Part shown: in pieces, positions 7,080 through 16,957 of the stretch
Numbering within the stretch: the stretch's first letter is position 1
Layout: each line of letters begins with the position of its first letter
Notes under the pieces: model-generated
Told to the model about the DNA's origin: nothing
What the model saw: only the letters and a program-made list of their open reading frames with translations
Databases searched by the model: none
Position numbers and translations under genes: made by a program
Assembly (NCBI GenBank): GCA_002344975.1
Contig: DDUV01000043.1
Location: forward strand, 1 to 25,443
Origin: Saprospiraceae bacterium UBA2329
Lineage (GTDB): Bacteria; Bacteroidota; Bacteroidia; Chitinophagales; Saprospiraceae
Direction: 5' to 3'
Length of the DNA: 25,443 nt

Positions 7080-9827
<2,748 letters not shown>

Positions 9828-9862
9828 ATAACCGGATGATGAATTTCATCGGGTGATAAATT

Positions 9863-9900
9863 AGAAAAGGAGGCTTCCTGCGCGGACAGCCTCCTTTTCT
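9863..9900. terminator. Bidirectional terminator between ppdK and the peroxidase gene
   Basis: A perfect 12-bp stem AGAAAAGGAGGC (9863-9874) / GCCTCCTTTTCT (9889-9900) encloses a 14-nt loop. Its lower half provides A/T tracts on both sides. It lies between convergent genes, 36 nt after the ppdK stop and 20 nt from the stop of the peroxidase gene. Confidence 0.8.
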
Positions 9901-9919
9901 GCATTCAATAATAACTCTT

Positions 9920-12814
9920 TTAATCCGCCAGCAACATTTTGCGCGTCAGCGTGCCATGCGGAGTTTGCATCCGATACAATACTAAGCCGCTTGCAGAAAG
10001 TTGAGCGCGTTCAAGCTGCCACTCGTTGTATCCTTTTTCGGCATGGCGGTCGGCTGTAAACAGCACGCGCCCGGCTACATCTACGATGCTGAGGCGCACC
10101 TGCCCCGATTCAGGCATCAGGAAAGGAATGAGCGTGGCGTCCGCAACCGGGTTGGGCCTGTTTTGATACAGTTCAAATCCGGCAGCGGCGGCGTTGCTGT
10201 CTGTGTCGAAATACCAGAGCAAATGGCGGGTTTCCAAGCCTTTGGTATAAGCCTCGGACGGTGTTTTAGTGTCGCTTTGTCTCAGCGTTTCGCTCAGTTG
10301 CCCGTCCTTCAATGCAGTAAAATGCAGGGTAAACCAAGCTCCGTTTGCCAAAGCTTCGGATAAGTCCGACTGGTTCCAACTCATGGTGAGCACGCCCTCT
10401 GTGGCAAACCTGCCGAAATGTTCGCGACTCAGCCCGCTGTTGCCATGTACTTCAATGTCGGTCAGCTCCAATTCCGAGCCATAGTTCCATTCGATCTGAA
10501 TACCCGACAGCCCGCTGATTTCATTGCAAAAAACAGGTATGGCAAGCTGTTCGCCCCGACGGAAAGATTGGTCCAAAGTCCGAAGTGCCGCCAACTGCCG
10601 CAATTCTACCTCATCTTCATGGAAGCCGGATACTGCACTGCCATTCACATCGCCGGCCTTCACGGCAACGAAATCGCCGTTGTAATTCAGCGCCATGAGA
10701 TCGAAATGCATCGGCGGTTCTATGATGTTGTCGGCAAAGGGGTTGGCCGGATCGGAGAAGGAGTGAGCGGTGGGAATAAATCGCCAAACGTTGCCGTCGG
10801 GAAATTCTGTGGCAATGCCCAGAATCACGCGCCGCATCAGCACGATGTCTAATGTAGAGATACTGCCCGATCTGTTGACGTCGGCAGCCAGGAGTTTGTA
10901 TGGCGAGTCCAAAAGTTCAGAGCCGAGGATATGTCTCTGTATAAGAATGATATCCAGCGTAGAAACCCCCGTGGACGCAGGGTCGTTTTTGGAAACGGTA
11001 AATCCCTGCACATCACAACCTTTGACATCATTGAAATCATATGCCCCAAAAGCGTCGGATTGGCCGTCGAGGTCGTTGCCGGTCATTTGTACTGCAAGCT
11101 GAACGCCGGGTACCGGAGCGTCCAAAACGGAGCGAAAGCGCCCATAAATCCTGACGTGCATGTTGTCGCAAATCTCGCTGTGCGGCATGGCTTTAAACAC
11201 GTTGTCTTGCAGCATGGGCAGGCCGGAGTTGCGCACCACGATATCGCGCAATTTGGTATTGCGGATGATGTCTTTCTCTTCGTCAGTCAGCACCGGGTCG
11301 TTTTCATAATAAAAACGGTCGCCGTCGCGCAATGCTGTAAATTGTACCTGAAGGATGCGCTGCAAAGTAGGGCCTACTACGGTTTGAGGGCTGTTCTGTT
11401 GCTCGGCCACAAACCCTACCCAGGGGTCTATGTTGTTGATATCGCCGTATAGTTCGTGCAGGGCAGAAAACACCTGAGAAGAGGAATTAATTTGAGGAAA
11501 CGAGCTGTAAGGCGTGAGCCCGTAAGCCGCCCGAATGGTGTTAAAATCGGGCAGCCCCCGCTCCCGGCCGCGCAGAATATTGATGGCAACGAGGTCGAGA
11601 CCGCCGGCGCCCGGAGGGCCAAAAAGGAAATTGCGCACATCGTCTATGACTTTGGCGTCAAATTGTTGCATGGTTTGTACGGCCATGCCTTTGAAGAACG
11701 GATCAAGGCCGCCCGGCGTAGTGACAATGGCGAAGGGGTTGAAAAAAGCATCGCGCAGAGCAACCGGGCCTTCTTCGAGCGACTCCCCGTTATTGTAAAG
11801 CCGTTGCAGGTTGCCGTTGAGGAGCGTATGTCCCAGCCGGAAAGCCGCAGCGGTAAATTCATTGGCCAAAGTGGCATTTACATTGGGTTTATAACCGGTG
11901 TATGCCGGCACGTTCACCCCCAATTGCGGCAGCCATTCCCTGTAAGTGACGGCCTGCACAAAGCCGCCGACATACTTGCGGGCGTGCTGGTACAAACGCT
12001 CGTCGCTCCAATCGGGGTGCTGTTTGGCCAATTCATCGCACATCCGGTTGTGTTCGCGCACAAAGAGCGTATGAAGACCTGCCAGTAGCGGGTTTTCGTT
12101 GGCGCGCTCATCGCCGGCCACAAAAAACTTATTGGAAAGTCCAACCGGATTGGCCATAGCCGGGGCATTGGCATCTATTTCTCCCCAGAATTCACCATTT
12201 AAAGTATTGTAAGGCAGCAAATTACCTTCCGACACTTTGAGCTTGCCCCCTGTAAAAGTGCGCAACCAGGCCGCGCGTGCATTGCGGTCGCCATATACGA
12301 AGGAAGCATCTATGTACGAAGAAATGATGTTGATGTGCTGTCGCGGATTGGCTATACCGGTGCCCGTTGTCACATCAAAAAGGTTGCGATGCACGGGAAT
12401 GGAGACTTGCCCGGTGCCGAACGGATCAAAATGCACATCTCCGGAAGGTATAGGAATGTGCAACGTTTCGTTGATGTCGGGTGTGAGGCCGAAATCGTGG
12501 TCTATAAACTGCCCCCACACCCACATGTAGTCGCTCAGTCCTTGCGGAGCCGGCATAAAATTGCCCTGCGCAAAGATCATGTTGCTGATGGCGCGGGGAT
12601 TGGGGCGGTTGACGCCGGTGGGAGCAGAAATACCATCGGCATAAGCAGTGCCAGAAAAGCGGAGCAACTGAGCGCCGGCGGCTCCCCAGGTGGGATTCTG
12701 CTGGTTGTTGGCCGTACCGTCAATGGTTCGGTAGTAAACATGGTTCAGCGGTTGTGCCCCGAGGGCAAATGCAGATAGAAAACTGCACAAAAACAGTAGA
12801 GACTTTCTTTTCAT
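9920..12814 (-). CDS. Secreted animal-type heme peroxidase with dockerin-like, cohesin-like and T9SS sorting domains
   Basis: The 964-residue protein has a signal peptide (cleavage near ALGAQ, residue 20). The animal heme peroxidase domain (about 25-545) keeps the myeloperoxidase-type residues: Gln102, Asp105, distal His106 and Ca-binding Asp107 in WGQFIDHD; the DASFVYG calcium loop (169-175); Arg237 and Glu240 in GDERANENP; HTLFVREHNR; proximal His329 in FRLGHTLL; Asn412 in INILRGRERGLPDFN. Asp105 and Glu240 match the two residues that ester-link heme in mammalian enzymes. Two dockerin-like repeats follow (612-667, STLDIILIQRHILG and DVNRSGSISTLDIVL), then GDVNGS (721-726). A cohesin-like beta domain (about 748-840) and a T9SS type A sorting domain (880-964, ELYQNRPNPV to the end) complete it. 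It probably oxidises halides or organic substrates with H2O2 at the cell surface or outside. Confidence 0.93.
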   Translation of the reverse strand: MKRKSLLFLCSFLSAFALGAQPLNHVYYRTIDGTANNQQNPTWGAAGAQLLRFSGTAYADGISAPTGVNRPNPRAISNMIFAQGNFMPAPQGLSDYMWVWGQFIDHDFGLTPDINETLHIPIPSGDVHFDPFGTGQVSIPVHRNLFDVTTGTGIANPRQHINIISSYIDASFVYGDRNARAAWLRTFTGGKLKVSEGNLLPYNTLNGEFWGEIDANAPAMANPVGLSNKFFVAGDERANENPLLAGLHTLFVREHNRMCDELAKQHPDWSDERLYQHARKYVGGFVQAVTYREWLPQLGVNVPAYTGYKPNVNATLANEFTAAAFRLGHTLLNGNLQRLYNNGESLEEGPVALRDAFFNPFAIVTTPGGLDPFFKGMAVQTMQQFDAKVIDDVRNFLFGPPGAGGLDLVAINILRGRERGLPDFNTIRAAYGLTPYSSFPQINSSSQVFSALHELYGDINNIDPWVGFVAEQQNSPQTVVGPTLQRILQVQFTALRDGDRFYYENDPVLTDEEKDIIRNTKLRDIVVRNSGLPMLQDNVFKAMPHSEICDNMHVRIYGRFRSVLDAPVPGVQLAVQMTGNDLDGQSDAFGAYDFNDVKGCDVQGFTVSKNDPASTGVSTLDIILIQRHILGSELLDSPYKLLAADVNRSGSISTLDIVLMRRVILGIATEFPDGNVWRFIPTAHSFSDPANPFADNIIEPPMHFDLMALNYNGDFVAVKAGDVNGSAVSGFHEDEVELRQLAALRTLDQSFRRGEQLAIPVFCNEISGLSGIQIEWNYGSELELTDIEVHGNSGLSREHFGRFATEGVLTMSWNQSDLSEALANGAWFTLHFTALKDGQLSETLRQSDTKTPSEAYTKGLETRHLLWYFDTDSNAAAAGFELYQNRPNPVADATLIPFLMPESGQVRLSIVDVAGRVLFTADRHAEKGYNEWQLERAQLSASGLVLYRMQTPHGTLTRKMLLAD

Positions 12815-12979
12815 GGTTCGTGGCTTTATAATAGTTGTGTAAAATGCTGCAATTTAGGGATAAAGATGGTATTCCGGCAACCCAAAAAACAAACAAATGC
12901 CCCAATTTGGCCGCCAATGTAACTGCCGATTCTATACCCTCCAATGACAAAAGTCATACCTGTTGAAAGTTGCTACTGA

Positions 12980-12987
12980 TAGCTTTG
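12980..12987 (+). promoter_or_regulatory. Probable -7 element (TAGCTTTG)
   Basis: TAGCTTTG matches TAnnTTTG and ends 19 nt before the ATG at 13007. The only TTG nearby is 14 nt upstream, shorter than the usual spacing, so only the -7 box is claimed. Confidence 0.4.
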
Positions 12988-13006
12988 CCGCAAAATCAAG
13001 TGAACC

Positions 13007-13414
13007 ATGAAAAACACAATCATTTCAGGAATTGCACTGGCATTCCTCCTCTCCATTGCGTTCAGCAATAGCGCATCCGGCCAATCGGCTATGGACAAAT
13101 GGCCCGAGCTGAAAACCTTTCACGGCGTGATGTCGCAGACTTTCCACCCGATGGAAGAAGGCAATTTTGATCCCATTCGGAAGCGCTCCGGCGAGATGGC
13201 CGAAAAGGCAGCGGCTTTGGCCAAATCTGCCATTCCTGCCGAATTCAACAAGCCGGCGATGATTTCTGCCGTGAAAGCCCTCAAGAGCGGCAGTAAAAAA
13301 TTGGACAAAGTGGTCAAAAAAGGCGCTGCCGATGAAGTCGTAGGCAAGCAATTGGTATCTCTGCACGATACGTTCCACACCATCGTGGGGATTTGCCGGG
13401 GCGAAGATCATTGA
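13007..13414 (+). CDS. Small exported helical protein of unknown function with conserved-looking histidines
   Basis: The 135-residue protein has a clear signal peptide (MKNTIISGIALAFLLSIAFS, cleavage probably after SASG at residue 25). The mature part of about 110 residues is predicted mainly helical by composition. It has histidines at 39, 47, 120, 124 and 135 and one cysteine, Cys130. The motif LHDTFH near the C-terminus and FHGVMSQTFHP near the N-terminus could place His side chains together in a helical bundle, as in metal- or heme-binding bundles. No CxxCH c-type heme motif is present. It diverges from the peroxidase gene (192 nt apart), so a shared role is possible but unproven. Confidence 0.82.
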   Translation: MKNTIISGIALAFLLSIAFSNSASGQSAMDKWPELKTFHGVMSQTFHPMEEGNFDPIRKRSGEMAEKAAALAKSAIPAEFNKPAMISAVKALKSGSKKLDKVVKKGAADEVVGKQLVSLHDTFHTIVGICRGEDH

Positions 13415-13440
13415 TCAAAAAGAATCATCGAACAATCTGG

Positions 13441-13481
13441 GGGAGGGAGGTTATTTCCGTGTAGGAAGTTGCCTCCTTTCC
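13441..13481. terminator. Probable terminator hairpin between convergent genes
   Basis: GGGAGGGAGG (13441-13450) pairs with CCTCCTTTCC (13472-13481) using several G-T pairs. The stem continues inward with ATTTCC / GGAAGT and closes a 5-nt loop. It is T-rich afterwards (ctatttgttg). It lies between the stop of the small exported protein and that of the AraC-type regulator. Confidence 0.45.
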
Positions 13482-13496
13482 TATTTGTTGAATGGC

Positions 13497-14621
13497 TTAT
13501 TCAGTGTTTTTTTTCAAAAACTCCCCCGGTGTTGTGCCCGCAATTTTTTTAAAAGCCCGGTTGAAGGTCGTTTTATTGGCAAATCCACAGTCCATCCCCA
13601 GCGCTTCAATCGAGAGGTGCCGGTAACGCTCGTCCTTGAGTCGGCGTTGGGCCTCGCTGATGCGGTACGCATTAATAAAATCATTGAAATTCAATTGAAT
13701 AGCTTCATTCAAAATCTGAGAAAGGTGGTGTGAGGGCATGTTCATCTGTCGGGCCAGGTCGGTGATTTTTAGATTAGAATTCAAGTAGGGGCGCTCTGTT
13801 TCCATCCATTGCAAAAGGGCTTGTTTGCCAACCGCCAACCGGCTTGCATCCAGCGGCGATGTTTTGTATTTGGCAGCAGGCGCTGCTTCGGGTTGTATTT
13901 TCGGAAACCCGCCTGTTGCCCGCAGAGCGTAATACCCCACGGCGTGCAAAGCGAGGGCCGGCAAAAGAGCCAGTGCATATTCGGCGTTGCTTCCCGGAAT
14001 GCTCAAGCTGCTGAAAGTTATTTTAGCTGCCACATCCAACAGCAAAACGGCGATGAACAGTAGAGCGAACAGACGGTACCATCGGGCAATTTTTTGATGC
14101 GACTCGTTTTCGGCTGATTTTTGGGCGCGATGTGCCAGTAGCCAGGCCGCAAAACCATATCCCAACAGTGCATAAATGTGCAAATTGCCCAACAGTACCG
14201 ACCTTAGCGGGAGCAGTGCCTGTGGATCGAGCAGCCAGCCAATGATAGCCATTTTTTCCTGCGCCGGCATTCCCACGACATTGCGCATCTGCCACCAGCC
14301 CCAAACGAACGGCAGCAGGTGCAGCCAATGATTTTTCTGGAATCTGAAGTCGGTGTTGAGCGCATCGGATATGAATAAATAAAGCGCCGGCCCGGTGAGG
14401 TAAACAAAAGGGAAAAGCACGCCCAACATATTGGGCAATGCCCGAATGATACCGGTGAGGAACAACAAATAATTGAGCAAGTACAGGGAAAGCCCCAGCA
14501 ATGCCAGGCTCAGCCATCGGGTATGGGCACGCCCAACACACAGCGCACTCAACCAAAAGCCGTGCAAAGCGGCTGCGCCGAGCGCAAAAGTGAGCATAGT
14601 GATGGCCGGCGATGAATACAT
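13497..14621 (-). CDS. AraC-family transcriptional regulator with N-terminal multi-pass membrane domain
   Basis: The 374-residue protein has about seven hydrophobic helices in its first 230 residues, followed by an AraC/XylS DNA-binding domain (about 270-372). The DNA-binding domain has two helix-turn-helix units: LKITDLARQMNMPSHHLSQ, and LSIEALGMDCGFANKTTFNRAFKK followed by TPGEF. Membrane-anchored AraC regulators of this build are common in Bacteroidota and presumably sense a membrane or periplasmic signal. I chose the ATG at 14621. The frame is open to 14699, but the extension contains no convincing segment and overlaps the palindromic operator candidate. The gene diverges from the 51-codon ORF and the WD40 gene. 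Confidence 0.9.
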   Translation of the reverse strand: MYSSPAITMLTFALGAAALHGFWLSALCVGRAHTRWLSLALLGLSLYLLNYLLFLTGIIRALPNMLGVLFPFVYLTGPALYLFISDALNTDFRFQKNHWLHLLPFVWGWWQMRNVVGMPAQEKMAIIGWLLDPQALLPLRSVLLGNLHIYALLGYGFAAWLLAHRAQKSAENESHQKIARWYRLFALLFIAVLLLDVAAKITFSSLSIPGSNAEYALALLPALALHAVGYYALRATGGFPKIQPEAAPAAKYKTSPLDASRLAVGKQALLQWMETERPYLNSNLKITDLARQMNMPSHHLSQILNEAIQLNFNDFINAYRISEAQRRLKDERYRHLSIEALGMDCGFANKTTFNRAFKKIAGTTPGEFLKKNTE

Positions 14622-14675
14622 GAGCGCATTTTGTGGAGGCAATTTATAAAATGGAACTGCAATAGCGGCACCGAA

Positions 14676-14691
14676 TGTGCAAATTTGCACA
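14676..14691. promoter_or_regulatory. Perfect 16-bp palindrome, candidate operator
   Basis: TGTGCAAATTTGCACA is its own reverse complement. It lies in the divergent intergenic region, 55 nt from the AraC-type regulator ATG (14621) and 15 nt before the ATG at 14706. Its core CAAATTTG also resembles a -7 element with one mismatch, so a bound protein could block initiation. Confidence 0.55.
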
Positions 14692-14705
14692 AAAATCAAT
14701 CTACT

Positions 14706-14861
14706 ATGGATAAGGCTTTAGAAACCATGCTCGCCAATTTGGAAAAGAACACCAGCAGTTTCAACGCCATGTGTACACATCGGGTGCGCTTGGAGCAATC
14801 CCCGGACCTGACACCTGATGTTTTTGAATGGCTCAAAGCCGCTTATGACCAAGCCGGTTGA
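14706..14861 (+). CDS. Small hypothetical protein (51 residues)
   Basis: The short acidic helical protein begins MDKALETMLANLEK and ends WLKAAYDQAG. No motif is recognised; one cysteine (CTHRVRLE) is present. The start is taken at the ATG 15 nt after the palindrome. It ends 34 nt before the WD40 gene, in the same direction, so the two may be co-transcribed. Support is moderate: plausible composition and placement, but no family recognised. Confidence 0.55.
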   Translation: MDKALETMLANLEKNTSSFNAMCTHRVRLEQSPDLTPDVFEWLKAAYDQAG

Positions 14862-14888
14862 ACCCAAAATCCACCACTTCCAAATTTG
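14858..14888 (+). promoter_or_regulatory. Candidate promoter of the WD40 gene
   Basis: TTG (14858-14860, overlapping the stop of the small ORF), 20 nt, then CAAATTTG (14881-14888, one mismatch to TAnnTTTG). It ends 7 nt before the ATG at 14896, giving a near-leaderless transcript. CAAATTTGC is shared with the core of the palindrome at 14676-14691. Confidence 0.35.
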
Positions 14889-14895
14889 CCCAATC

Positions 14896-16956
14896 ATGCA
14901 ATTTCTGTTTCATCCTGCGCGGAATATCTCCGTCCAATTCATCTTATTCCTGCTTTTGGCAACGCCGCTTGTCGCTCAAAAAAAAGCCGCGCAGGAATAC
15001 CAGTCTTATCTGGCTCATATAGCTGCCGCCAACTCGGCCATTTTGCTCAATCGCTCTCCGGAAGCCCGGCAATGGTTGGAAACAGCGCCTGTCAAACACC
15101 GGGGCTGGGAATGGCATTTTTTGAACAAATACAGCAACCAGAGCACCGGCACTTATGAGATTTCCGGCGAACAACCCGCCAACTTCAGTCTCAGCCCCGA
15201 TGGTCGTTCTGTGGCGCTGGCCATGCCCGGCGGCTCGGTGGAAATCCGCGACGCGCAGAGCATGGAAACCCGGCTTCGATTGGAGGGGCACTCCAAAGCA
15301 GTCTATTCAGTCGCGTTCAGCCCCGACGGCAGCAGCATTGTTTCGGTGTCCCGCGATTCCAGCATCCGCGCCTGGGATACCGGGAGCGGCCGGCAGTTGT
15401 GGACGGCCTCTTCGGGTGGGCATGGATTCGCGGTGACGGTCTGCTCTCCCAATGGCAGCACCGTAGCAACGGCAAGCTGGTTCAGAGACAAAGCGCGCGG
15501 CGTCGTCGGCTTGATAAAACTGTTCGATGCTCATTCCGGCAAAGAAAAATGGAGCGCTGAATTCGGCGTCAAACCCACACTGGGCCTCGCGTTCAGCAGC
15601 AGCGGCAGGTATTTAGCCGCCGGCAACTGGGACGGGCAGGTGGGCGTCTGGGATTTGCAACAACCTACCAAAGCTCCGGCCATACTGGATTTTTCAGACC
15701 GCAACGATTACACTGCCATTGACGACATCGCCTTCCATCCGACCAACGATTCCATTCTGGCGGCAGCCTCCAAATGTGGCGAACCCCGCATCTGGAACAC
15801 CCAAACCGGAAAGCGCATCGCCGAACTGCGGGGGCATCGGCAGGCTGTGATGGCCATTGCTTTCAGCCCCGACGGACGCCGAATTTATACGGGTGGAGAC
15901 GAAGGCGTACTTCATGTCTGGAATGCCGAAACCGGCAACCTGAACACACAATTGCACGGTCATGCAGGTCGCGTGACTCGCATACGGCCCACATCTGACG
16001 GCAAAGCCTTGCTCACCCTTTCCGACGACAAAACCATCCGGCGCTGGACGGCCGGCGCAGATGCCGCTTTCGACGCGCCGAGAAGCAGCGATACGTATGT
16101 GTATGCTTTTGCCGGCAGCCCCGACGGGACAACGCTGGCCATGGGCGCTCCGAACGGTCAGGTTTCCGTGTGGAATGCGCAGGCCGGCACGATGAAAAAT
16201 CAGTTTCCCTGTCTGGAAGAAGGCGCCAATGCCGTTGCCCTGAACCCCGATGGCAGCCAATTGGTCGCGGTCAACTGGGGTGCAAAAGTGCCGATTTTGG
16301 ATGCCCGTACCGGAGCCGCCGTTCGCACTTTGGAGGGATTTGAAGGCGGCAGCAGCGGTTGTGCCTGGAGTGCCGACGGGCGATGGATCGCAGCGGCGTC
16401 CCGGCGCAATTTCGTATTCGTCTGGGAGGCTGAGACCGGGCGTTTGATACAAAAAATCAACTGTGAATCAGGCACTTATTTTGTACAGTTTTCCCCCGAC
16501 AGTCGCCGACTTGCAACCGCCGGAAACGACGGGAAAATTTTGGTTTGGGATATGACACAGGCAGAACAGGGATTGGTTTCCAAGGTTTCCTCCTGGCAGG
16601 CACACGCGACGGGATCGAGCATTTATTCGCTGCATTTTTCGCCCGACGGCAAACGGCTGCTCTCCGGCGCGGAAGACAAAACGGCGCACATTTTTGAATT
16701 TCCCTCGGGCAAGTTGGCACAAACCCTTCAAGGCCACGCCCAGCGGATTTGGTCTGTGGCCTGGTCGCCCGACGGCAGCCGGGTAGCCACCGCATCCGCC
16801 GATCTGAGTACCTGTCTATGGGACGCTCGCACCGGCCAACGTACGCTACTGTTGCTGGGCCGGCAGCCGGTGTACAACCTGCTCTTCACGCCCGACGGCC
16901 GCCTGTTGGCCAATGAGATGAACGGGAAGGTGCAGGTGTGGGAGGCGGGAGAGTGA
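14896..16956 (+). CDS. Exported WD40 repeat protein, about 14 repeats (double beta-propeller)
   Basis: The 686-residue protein has a signal peptide (FILFLLLATPLVAQ, cleavage near residue 28). A short helical segment ends in RGWEWHFLNKY (69-79), a motif seen before propellers in many bacterial WD40 proteins. About 14 WD40 repeats follow (about 85-686), each with an FSPDG-type turn and a closing W-D or W-N pair (IRAWDT, VGVWDL, LHVWNA, CLWDAR and others). Fourteen repeats fit two seven-bladed propellers. There is no kinase, caspase or peptidase domain, so it is most likely a periplasmic or surface protein-interaction scaffold. The start at 14896 is preferred over 14818 because it begins directly with the signal peptide. 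Confidence 0.9.
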   Translation: MQFLFHPARNISVQFILFLLLATPLVAQKKAAQEYQSYLAHIAAANSAILLNRSPEARQWLETAPVKHRGWEWHFLNKYSNQSTGTYEISGEQPANFSLSPDGRSVALAMPGGSVEIRDAQSMETRLRLEGHSKAVYSVAFSPDGSSIVSVSRDSSIRAWDTGSGRQLWTASSGGHGFAVTVCSPNGSTVATASWFRDKARGVVGLIKLFDAHSGKEKWSAEFGVKPTLGLAFSSSGRYLAAGNWDGQVGVWDLQQPTKAPAILDFSDRNDYTAIDDIAFHPTNDSILAAASKCGEPRIWNTQTGKRIAELRGHRQAVMAIAFSPDGRRIYTGGDEGVLHVWNAETGNLNTQLHGHAGRVTRIRPTSDGKALLTLSDDKTIRRWTAGADAAFDAPRSSDTYVYAFAGSPDGTTLAMGAPNGQVSVWNAQAGTMKNQFPCLEEGANAVALNPDGSQLVAVNWGAKVPILDARTGAAVRTLEGFEGGSSGCAWSADGRWIAAASRRNFVFVWEAETGRLIQKINCESGTYFVQFSPDSRRLATAGNDGKILVWDMTQAEQGLVSKVSSWQAHATGSSIYSLHFSPDGKRLLSGAEDKTAHIFEFPSGKLAQTLQGHAQRIWSVAWSPDGSRVATASADLSTCLWDARTGQRTLLLLGRQPVYNLLFTPDGRLLANEMNGKVQVWEAGE

Positions 16957-16957
16957 C

